From contig DQHP01000121.1 in the NCBI GenBank assembly GCA_003524435.1, positions 224-20,011 on the forward strand: 19,788 nt of DNA, read 5' to 3'. Both the position numbers and the translations under genes were made by a program. This document shows positions 14,465-19,788 of the stretch, piece by piece. This stretch comes from Microbacterium sp. (lineage in GTDB: Bacteria; Actinomycetota; Actinomycetes; Actinomycetales; Microbacteriaceae). Under the pieces are notes generated by a model, which worked only from the letters and a program-made list of their open reading frames with translations, made no database searches and was not told the DNA's origin. Every line of letters starts with the position of its first letter. Position 1 is the first letter of the stretch.

Positions 14465-15013
14465 TCAGGTGATATTCGCGAGGACTGCTGCTGTATCGCT
14501 GATTGTGAGCTGCGGCGGATACAGGCTCATCACCTGGATCGCCGCGGCGTGATTTGCGGCTGTCGACCCCGCGCATGCATCGGCAGCGATGGTGACGTGA
14601 GCCCCCGCATCCGCCGCCGCGAGCGCCGTTGAGATCACGCAGCAATCCGTCGATACCCCCGTCAGGACGACGTGCGCGCCCACGCCGACGATCTCTTCCA
14701 ACGCTGCCCACTTACCGAACGTGGGCACGTCGAGACTCGGATGCTGTGACAGCTCGCGCGCGGCCGGAACGAGTTCGAACAGCGGGTCACTTGGCGGCTG
14801 GTCGGCGAAAGGCCAGGCCGCGAAGTAGGCGCCCCACGACGTGGAACGGTCAGCAGTCGGCATCCATCTCGTGACGAGCACGCGCTCGCCGAAAGCATCC
14901 GCCATCGAACGGATCCGAGGCATTACCTCGCCAAAGAACGGCGAGCCCCACTCTGAATCGGGGGACGCGAAGATGTTCTGCGGGTCGATAACAACCAGCC
15001 ACTGGTCGCTCAC
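14465..15013 (-). CDS. Isochorismatase-like cysteine hydrolase
   Basis: This 182-residue protein belongs to the isochorismatase/nicotinamidase fold. The catalytic triad is visible: D10 in VVIDPQNIF, K101 in TFGKWAAL and C125 in GVSTDCCVISTA. Members hydrolyse amides or ureides (nicotinamide, ureidoacrylate, biuret, N-carbamoyl compounds). The start is the GTG at 15013, which overlaps the permease stop by 4 bases (GTGA) and follows AGGA at a 6-base distance; the frame stays open upstream only inside the permease gene. Coupling to an NCS1 permease suggests that it opens or deamidates the compound imported, probably a nitrogen-rich heterocycle derivative. The precise substrate cannot be read. 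Confidence 0.87.
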   Translation of the reverse strand: MSDQWLVVIDPQNIFASPDSEWGSPFFGEVMPRIRSMADAFGERVLVTRWMPTADRSTSWGAYFAAWPFADQPPSDPLFELVPAARELSQHPSLDVPTFGKWAALEEIVGVGAHVVLTGVSTDCCVISTALAAADAGAHVTIAADACAGSTAANHAAAIQVMSLYPPQLTISDTAAVLANIT

Positions 15014-16461
15014 GACTGTTCCTGTCGTCGGATCTTTCCTGCCCGCGCGAAGTACGTCACCAGGAACGACAGCACCAGTGCGAAGAAGACACCGAGGTTC
15101 GCGTAGGCCCAGTCGCCCTCCTTGCCGCCGATGAGGAACAGCAGATACCCCTGCCAGTTGTTCCACGCGGCCTCAGCGGCGAAGTTGTTCACGACGAGCC
15201 CCCAGCCGATAACGGAAGTCACGATCATGGTGATGATTGACGTCCAGTCCCACGCTCCGTAGCGTCCGTTCGCATCGAACAGTGCGTCGTCGTCGTAGTC
15301 CTTCTTTCGGCGCAGGATGTCGGCGATGAGGATGCCGGCCCACGATGCAAGCGGCACGCCGAGTGTGATGAGGAACGATTGGAACGGGCCGAGGAAGTCA
15401 GTCGCGAAGAACACGACGATGATCGTTCCGATGGTGAGGATGACGCCGTCGATTGCGGCGGCCGAAGGGCGCGGAATCCGGATGCCGAGGCTGAGGAGAG
15501 TGAGGCCGGAGGAGTAGATGCCAAGCACGGCGCCGGAGACGAGAGCGAGAACGGCGGTGATCAGGAAGGGGATAAGTACCCAGATCGGAAGGATCGCCGC
15601 CAGCGCACCGATCGGATCCGCCTGCACGGCGTTAAAGAGGTCTTCGTCGGAACCCGCAAGCAGCAGACCGAAGATCACCAGGATGACGGGTGCGATAGAT
15701 CCGCCGATTGTGTTCCACGCGACGATCGCACCGTCGGATGCGGTGCGCTTCTGATAGCGCGACCAGTCGGCGGCGATGTTGATCCAGCCGAGGCCGAACC
15801 CGGTCATCACCATGACAAGTGCGCCGATCAGCTGGCCGAAGCTACCGTCCGGGCGGGCCATCACCGCGGCGAAGTCGATGTGCGAGAAGGCGAGAACCAC
15901 GTAGAGGATCGTGACGGCGCCCGTGACCCAAGTGAGCACCGACTGCATCTTCATGATCGTGTGATAGCCGAGGACGGATGCCGCGACGATGAGGGCCGCG
16001 ACGATGATCGTGGCGGTGATCTTCAACGCGACGCTGTCGCCATCGCCGCCGAGCTGCGTGATGACGGTCGCCGTGGCGAGCACCGCCATGATCGCCAGGA
16101 ACGTCTCCCAGCCAATCGAGGTCAGCCACGAGACGATGCCGGGCACCTTCTGTCCGTGCACGCCGAAGGCCGCGCGGGAGAGCACCATCGTCGGCGCTGA
16201 GCCGCGCTTTCCGGCGATCGCGATGAGACCGCAAAGCAGGAACGACACGACGATGCCGATGATCGACACGATCGTCGCCTGCCAGAACGAGATGCCGAAG
16301 CCGAGTACGAACGACCCGTAGGACATTCCGAAGACGGAGACGTTCGCGGCGAACCAGGGCCAGAACAGATCTCGAGGCTTTGCGGTGCGGTCGGACTCGG
16401 GGATGACCTCGATACCGGCCCGTTCAATCAGCCCCGGCGCTGTTGCAATCTTCTCGCTCAT
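15010..16461 (-). CDS. NCS1-family cytosine/purine-type permease
   Basis: This protein of about 483 residues has roughly 12 hydrophobic helices and the hallmarks of nucleobase:cation symporter-1 proteins of the CodB/purine-cytosine permease branch: the N-terminal IEVIPESDRTAKPRDLFWPW (as IEVIPESDRTAK and FWPWFAANV), then VLSRAAFGVHGQ, TSIGWETF and INIAADWSRYQKR. The ATG at 16461 (MSEKIATAPG...) is the preferred start; upstream codons in frame look non-coding and would reach the aminopeptidase end. Its ribosome site is weak. It lies 35 bases after the M18 aminopeptidase and is coupled to the isochorismatase-like hydrolase (GTGA). The family imports cytosine, purines, hydantoins, allantoin or thiamin-related compounds; substrate here unknown. 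Confidence 0.88.
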   Translation of the reverse strand: MSEKIATAPGLIERAGIEVIPESDRTAKPRDLFWPWFAANVSVFGMSYGSFVLGFGISFWQATIVSIIGIVVSFLLCGLIAIAGKRGSAPTMVLSRAAFGVHGQKVPGIVSWLTSIGWETFLAIMAVLATATVITQLGGDGDSVALKITATIIVAALIVAASVLGYHTIMKMQSVLTWVTGAVTILYVVLAFSHIDFAAVMARPDGSFGQLIGALVMVMTGFGLGWINIAADWSRYQKRTASDGAIVAWNTIGGSIAPVILVIFGLLLAGSDEDLFNAVQADPIGALAAILPIWVLIPFLITAVLALVSGAVLGIYSSGLTLLSLGIRIPRPSAAAIDGVILTIGTIIVVFFATDFLGPFQSFLITLGVPLASWAGILIADILRRKKDYDDDALFDANGRYGAWDWTSIITMIVTSVIGWGLVVNNFAAEAAWNNWQGYLLFLIGGKEGDWAYANLGVFFALVLSFLVTYFARAGKIRRQEQS

Positions 16462-16496
16462 GCCATCATCTTGGCACTGCTGATGCCCGCGTGGGC

Positions 16497-17789
16497 TCAA
16501 GCAGAGAAGAAGGCTTCCGCGACGCGGGTGAGGTCGTACAGATCGCTCACACCCGCAAGTTCACGCGCAGAGTGCATCGAGAGGATCGGGATGCCGACAT
16601 CGACCGTGCGGATGCCCAGACGAGTAGCCGTGATGGGACCGATCGTGGAGCCACAGGGCACACCATTGTTCGACACGAACTCCTGTGAGGCGACGCCGGC
16701 CGTTTCACACCAGTTCGCCCAGGCGGCGGCTCCGAGGGCATCCGTCGCGTAACGCTGGTTGGCGTTGATCTTCAGGATCGGACCCGACCCGAGAAGCGGC
16801 TGCACAACGGGGTCATGTTTATGTGCGTAGTTGGGGTGCACCGAGTGTCCGACGTCGCTGGAGAGATGCCACGACGATGCGAACGCGCGACGTTGCTCGG
16901 TGGCGTCCGCTCCGAGACCCGCATATACGCGAGCGAGAATATCTTCCAGGAAAGGGCCGGCGGCGCCGGAGCGGGATGCTGAGCCCAGCTCTTCATGGTC
17001 GAAGGCAGCGAGCACCGCGATGCTTCGCGACCCCTCCGACAGACTCTGCGAACGCTCCGCGAGAGCCACCACTCCCGCGTGCACCGAGGCGAGGTCATCT
17101 AGCCGCCCGCAGGCGAAGAAGGCATCGTCCTTGCCGAACGCCGCACCTCGTGCGGAGTCCGCCACAACAGCGTCGAATCCGCGGATATCAGTGGCGTTCA
17201 CGCCCGCAGAAGCGGCAAGCTCGCCGAGGAGATCTTCGGCCGAAGGGTCGCCGAGGCCCCAGACAGGTTGTGTCTGGAACTGCTTGTCCAGCGCCAATCC
17301 GGTATTGGCTTCGCGGTCGAGGTGCACGGCGAGTTGGGGCAGGCGCAGCAGCGCTCCCGTGTCGGCGAGCACCACGCGGCCATCCGTGAGAGCAAGGCGA
17401 CCAGCGAGACGCAGCTCCCGATCAAGCCAGGAGTTCAACAGCGGACCACCGTAGACCTCGACGGCAGCCTGCAGCCAGCCGCGAGAGCCCGTGGTGGGCT
17501 TCGGCTTGAGCTTGAAGCCGGGCGAGTCCGTGTGAGCGCCGAAAATCTGCGACGGCGTTGTGGGCGCAGCATCCGCTGGCACTACCCAGGCAATTGCCGC
17601 CCCGTCACGCACGACGACAAAGCGCCCGCCCGCCTGCACGGGCCACTCGCTTTCCTCGTTCACCCGCACGAAACCTGCGCGCTCGAGGCGTTGGGCCATT
17701 TCTTCAGCGGCGTGATAGCTGGAGGGAGAAGCGGCAACGAAATCTGCGAGATCATCGGCGTGCGAGAGAGCGGGCGGCGTAACAGACAT
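16497..17789 (-). CDS. apeB: M18 family aminopeptidase
   Basis: This 430-residue metallopeptidase of family M18 (aspartyl aminopeptidase-like, tetrahedral dodecamers in known members) removes N-terminal residues from peptides in the cytoplasm. Visible metal and catalytic residues are H86 in FGAHTDSPG, D231/D232 in GRLDDL, E266/E267 in DHEELGS, D312 in SSDVGHSVHPN and H406 in SMHSARE. Length is normal. The chosen ATG at 17789 (MSVTPPALSH...) lies exactly seven bases past a TACGAT box (17796-17801, minus strand), so the message is probably leaderless; the longer open frame upstream reads as non-protein. It precedes the NCS1 permease by 35 bases and may be co-transcribed with it, though no functional link is obvious. 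Confidence 0.92.
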   Translation of the reverse strand: MSVTPPALSHADDLADFVAASPSSYHAAEEMAQRLERAGFVRVNEESEWPVQAGGRFVVVRDGAAIAWVVPADAAPTTPSQIFGAHTDSPGFKLKPKPTTGSRGWLQAAVEVYGGPLLNSWLDRELRLAGRLALTDGRVVLADTGALLRLPQLAVHLDREANTGLALDKQFQTQPVWGLGDPSAEDLLGELAASAGVNATDIRGFDAVVADSARGAAFGKDDAFFACGRLDDLASVHAGVVALAERSQSLSEGSRSIAVLAAFDHEELGSASRSGAAGPFLEDILARVYAGLGADATEQRRAFASSWHLSSDVGHSVHPNYAHKHDPVVQPLLGSGPILKINANQRYATDALGAAAWANWCETAGVASQEFVSNNGVPCGSTIGPITATRLGIRTVDVGIPILSMHSARELAGVSDLYDLTRVAEAFFSA

Positions 17790-17795
17790 GCTTCG

Positions 17796-17801
17796 ATCGT
17801 A
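17796..17801 (-). promoter_or_regulatory. Predicted -10 box of a leaderless aminopeptidase transcript
   Basis: TACGAT on the minus strand ends at 17796, which places +1 at 17789, the A of the aminopeptidase ATG. No Shine-Dalgarno sequence is present before that ATG, consistent with leaderless translation. No convincing -35 is seen. Confidence 0.4.
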
Positions 17802-17845
17802 GTCGCGGACGCTGTTTCCGAACGCGTCACCATCTCCGCGCGGTG

Positions 17846-17974
17846 ATGGGCGTCGAATGCGTGACCCGTCGATCGTCTGGGGGCTACGTGTTCGTGCTGA
17901 AGGACACCAGGCCCGGGTGGCGCCTCGCGGCATCGGGTCTTGTTGTCTGTGGAATCGTGCTGCTCGCGCTCTGA
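17846..17974 (+). CDS. Hypothetical small single-pass membrane protein (42 residues)
   Basis: ATG 17846 to TGA 17972-17974 encodes 42 residues. The first half is basic and polar (MGVECVTRRSSGGYVF) and the end is a hydrophobic helix (LAASGLVVCGIVLLAL) following DTRPGWR, with positive charges placed for a cytoplasmic N-terminus. Third codon positions are about three quarters G or C, rising towards the 3' end. A shorter start is possible at an in-frame GTG that follows a GGGGG stretch (about 17878-17882). I do not recognise the family. The gap between two divergent genes gives it room, but there is no ribosome site before the ATG, so it may be chance or the remnant of a longer gene. Confidence 0.3.
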   Translation: MGVECVTRRSSGGYVFVLKDTRPGWRLAASGLVVCGIVLLAL

Positions 17975-18004
17975 AAAGGCGGATCCGTTCGCGAGTTCTT
18001 CAGC

Positions 18005-18033
18005 CGTTAACCCAGAAGGGGAGCGGGTTAACG
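18005..18033. terminator. Perfect inverted repeat upstream of the FAD oxidase gene
   Basis: CGTTAACCC (18005-18013) pairs exactly with GGGTTAACG (18025-18033) around an 11-base loop. It could end transcription of the small ORF at 17846-17974 or be an operator for the aminophosphonate genes that start 89 bases downstream. No U-tract follows, so the role is open. The rest of 17975-18121 holds nothing else recognisable apart from the ribosome site at 18110-18115. Confidence 0.35.
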
Positions 18034-18109
18034 CCGGGCAAACTCTTCCCGTAACGGCGGAGAAGTAGCGCTGTCGAGTGTCACAGTTGTCGCAGAAGAG
18101 TCCGTCTGT

Positions 18110-18115
18110 GAAAGG
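18110..18115 (+). promoter_or_regulatory. Ribosome binding site deciding a GTG start
   Basis: GAAAGG lies 6 bases before the GTG at 18122 and supports it over the later in-frame codons of the FAD oxidase gene. Confidence 0.6.
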
Positions 18116-18121
18116 TCCGTC

Positions 18122-19288
18122 GTGAAGTTTGATCCTGTGGCGGCCGCGGCCGCGGCCGCGACCGCGGACCTCGTGATCGTTGGCTCTGGCATCGTCGGAC
18201 TTGGTGCGGCGTACGCCGGAATTCGTCGCGGGTTACGCGTCATCGTCGTTGACCGCACTGATATGCCGATCGGGGCATCAATCAGAAACTTCGGACATCT
18301 CTGCATTGGTGCGCAGAGCGGGCTTGCTCGAGAGTTCGCCGATGCCTCCCGTGAGATCTGGCTACAGCTGGCAACGGATGCCGGGTTCTGGTTGCGCGAG
18401 TCGGGAACACTCGTTGCTGCGCGGAGTGACGATGAGCTCGCGATTCTTGAGAACGCGAGCGGTGACGGTGATATGCGGATGCTGGACGCAGACGAGTTGC
18501 TGCGACGTGCTCCTCTCCGACGTGGTGAGGTGATCGGTGGGGCGCTGATCGAACCTGACTTGCAGACGAACCCTCGTGAAGCAGTAGGTGCTCTCGTCGC
18601 GCATCTGAGCGCACTCGGTGTTGAGTTCCGCTTTCGCACAGCGGTGACCGCAGCATCGGCAACACGGGTGGAGACCACTCGCGGGGCTATAGACACGGCT
18701 CGAGTGGTCGTCGCGGCTGGCCCCGACATCGATCAACTTTTGCCGGAACTGGCAGAGCGCATTGGCATCATCCGTTGCACGCTGGACATGATGCGCATCT
18801 CTGCCTCGTTGCCGCGCGCGCTCGAGGCGCCGCTGCTGACGGGATGGTCGCTGCTGCGTTACGGGCGCTTTGACGCCTCGCCAGCCACCGCGCGTCTGCG
18901 CGAGCGGCTGCACCGTGAGCGCCCGGAGCTCGCGGCACTGGATCTCAACCAGATGTACACGCAGTTGCCGGATGGCTCACTCATCGTCGGTGACTCACAT
19001 GCAAGGGGAATCCAGCCGGGACCCTTCCAGCCGGAGGCCGCGTTTGACGCTTTCCTCGACGAGGCGCACGCGCTTTTCGACGTTGACAGCATCCGCGTGC
19101 TCGAACGGTGGCAGGGCGTTTACGCGTCAGGTCCGAGCGAGTTCCTGATTGAAGAACCAGAACCCGGGCTGCACGTCATCGGGGCGACAACCGGGATCGG
19201 AATGACAACGGGACTGGGTCTTGCAGAACGCGTACTTCAGACGGCATATGGCCGGGCATCGCTGCCCGCAAAGGGAGGAACCCCATGA
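18122..19288 (+). CDS. FAD-dependent amine oxidase of the TIGR03364 type (predicted aminophosphonate oxidation)
   Basis: This 388-residue DAO-family flavoprotein has the dinucleotide-binding motif VIVGSGIVGLGAAY (about 18-31) and a C-terminal FAD-binding segment (GLHVIGATTGIGMTTGLGLA). It matches the clade described as TIGR03364, which is found next to phosphonatase-like hydrolases and is proposed to deaminate oxidatively an aminoethylphosphonate such as a hydroxylated or N-alkylated form. The next gene here is exactly such a hydrolase, joined by an ATGA overlap, which strongly supports the role. The GTG start has a good ribosome site. Before the FAD motif is a run of seven alanines encoded by tandem GCGGCC units (18140-18159), an unusual low-complexity lead that is probably disordered. 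The exact substrate is not fixed by sequence. Confidence 0.85.
   Translation: MKFDPVAAAAAAATADLVIVGSGIVGLGAAYAGIRRGLRVIVVDRTDMPIGASIRNFGHLCIGAQSGLAREFADASREIWLQLATDAGFWLRESGTLVAARSDDELAILENASGDGDMRMLDADELLRRAPLRRGEVIGGALIEPDLQTNPREAVGALVAHLSALGVEFRFRTAVTAASATRVETTRGAIDTARVVVAAGPDIDQLLPELAERIGIIRCTLDMMRISASLPRALEAPLLTGWSLLRYGRFDASPATARLRERLHRERPELAALDLNQMYTQLPDGSLIVGDSHARGIQPGPFQPEAAFDAFLDEAHALFDVDSIRVLERWQGVYASGPSEFLIEEPEPGLHVIGATTGIGMTTGLGLAERVLQTAYGRASLPAKGGTP
18140..18159 (+). repeat. Tandem GCGGCC repeat encoding an alanine run
   Basis: Three overlapping GCGGCCGC octamers (18140-18147, 18146-18153, 18152-18159) form a 6-bp tandem repeat near the start of the FAD oxidase gene. Gain or loss of a unit would add or remove two alanines without shifting the frame. 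Confidence 0.7.
19271..19279 (+). promoter_or_regulatory. Strong ribosome binding site of the phosphonatase-like gene
   Basis: AAGGGAGGA lies 5 bases before the ATG at 19285, inside the end of the FAD oxidase gene. It is the strongest Shine-Dalgarno sequence in the window and suggests high or balanced expression of the second enzyme. Confidence 0.7.
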
Positions 19289-19788
19289 CCACTATCGAAC
19301 TCGTTGTCCTTGATATGGCGGGAACAACAGTGCTCGACAACGGCGTCGTCGAGCAGGCATTCCAGCGCGCGGCCGAGCGCACCGGAGTTGCCGAGCGGAT
19401 GCCGTGGGACGAAGCCCTGCAGTATGTGCGAGACACGATGGGAATGTCGAAGATCGACGTGTTCACGCACCTCTCCGGTGGTGATGTCGCCGCCGCTCGG
19501 GCCGCGACCGCAGCCTTTGAGGGCGCATACGCCGAGATTGTCGGGGCGCAGGGCGTGGCAGAAATTCCCGGTGCCGCCGACACGATCGCTGAACTGCGAG
19601 ATGCCGGAATGAAAGTCGCTCTGACAACGGGCTTTGCACCGGTTACGCGCGACGCTCTGATCGACGGGCTCGGCTGGCACGGGCTTATTGACCTGGCGCT
19701 GTCGCCTGCGGATGCGGGGCGTGGGCGTCCTGCCCCGGATCTGGTGCTGACGGCACTGATGCGTGCAGGCGCCTCGTCGGTGGCTGCC
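19285..19788 (+). CDS. Phosphonatase-like HAD hydrolase (TIGR03351 type), 3' end outside the window
   Basis: 168 codons are visible from ATG 19285, with no stop before the window ends. The first motif is DMAGTTVLD (D10 nucleophile, Ala at the place of the usual second Asp), the signature of phosphonoacetaldehyde hydrolase and its relatives. The cap domain holds MGMSKID with K56, the lysine position that forms a Schiff base with the substrate aldehyde in PhnX. GRGRPAPD supplies the arginine that replaces the usual HAD lysine in this branch. The predicted reaction is C-P bond cleavage of phosphonoacetaldehyde or a hydroxylated analogue, giving phosphate and an aldehyde. It is coupled by ATGA to the FAD oxidase that would make the aldehyde. 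It is annotated apart from PhnX because the partner is an oxidase and not the transaminase PhnW. Confidence 0.88.
   Translation, partial: MTTIELVVLDMAGTTVLDNGVVEQAFQRAAERTGVAERMPWDEALQYVRDTMGMSKIDVFTHLSGGDVAAARAATAAFEGAYAEIVGAQGVAEIPGAADTIAELRDAGMKVALTTGFAPVTRDALIDGLGWHGLIDLALSPADAGRGRPAPDLVLTALMRAGASSVAA

Noticed and set aside
15014..15166. Upstream extension of the isochorismatase-like frame
   Set aside because: It is antiphase to the permease 3' end; the GTG at 15013 has a ribosome site and a 4-base overlap.
15379..16200. 273-codon open frame opposite the NCS1 permease
   Set aside because: Low-complexity Asp/Arg/Glu product typical of the antisense of a membrane protein.
17790..17933. 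48-codon N-terminal extension of the M18 aminopeptidase
   Set aside because: The extension is Arg/Ser/Pro-rich and unlike M18 N-termini; the ATG at 17789 has a -10 box at leaderless spacing.
1..19788. Search for CRISPR arrays, tRNA/rRNA genes, transposases or phage genes
   Set aside because: No regularly spaced repeats, no cloverleaf with CCA-end context, and no integrase or transposase motif was seen by eye.

Overview
The window is high-GC DNA of an aerobic, heterotrophic actinobacterium. The gene families, the GC-rich third codon positions, the frequent GGATGC/GCATCC words and several apparently leaderless starts (a TANNNT box seven bases before an ATG) suggest a Microbacteriaceae member such as Microbacterium. 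That assignment is inference. No rRNA, tRNA, IS transposase, phage gene or CRISPR array is visible.

Layout, left to right. (1) 3-1610 (+) is the 3' half of putA (proline to glutamate). (2) 1722-2410 (+) is a FusB-like, EF-G-binding zinc-finger gene. It is preceded by a promoter, a 24-codon apparently leaderless leader ORF and three strong hairpins, one with a competing partner, which looks like a translation-sensing attenuator. (3) 6494 down to 2400 (-) is a tightly coupled tryptophan-to-anthranilate operon: tryptophan 2,3-dioxygenase, a metal-dependent amidohydrolase, kynureninase and a PaaX-type regulator. A 32-bp palindrome overlaps its promoter. The amidohydrolase holds the position expected of a formylkynurenine formamidase and carries an in-frame inverted-repeat insertion of 86 bp. 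(4) 6553-9081 holds a membrane-anchored alpha/beta hydrolase and a TetR regulator on the minus strand, divergent from an MBL-fold hydrolase with a variant metal motif; a near-perfect palindrome lies between them. (5) 14378 down to 9180 (-) is a choline-to-glycine-betaine operon: BetT-type BCCT transporter, betaine aldehyde dehydrogenase and a choline oxidase (the covalent-FAD actinobacterial type rather than BetA). It is separated from the MBL gene by a repeat-built hairpin element. (6) 17789 down to 14465 (-) holds an M18 aminopeptidase, an NCS1 nucleobase-type permease and an isochorismatase-like cysteine hydrolase. (7) 18122-19788 (+) is a coupled pair formed by a TIGR03364-type FAD amine oxidase and a phosphonatase-like HAD hydrolase (cut by the window end), a predicted aminophosphonate-degrading module.

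The region reads as a nutrient-scavenging island: proline, tryptophan, choline, probably a nucleobase-like compound, peptides and aminophosphonates are each opened to central carbon and nitrogen metabolism or to osmoprotection. The least-described elements are the structured leader of the FusB-like gene and the amidohydrolase-containing kynurenine operon with its PaaX regulator.
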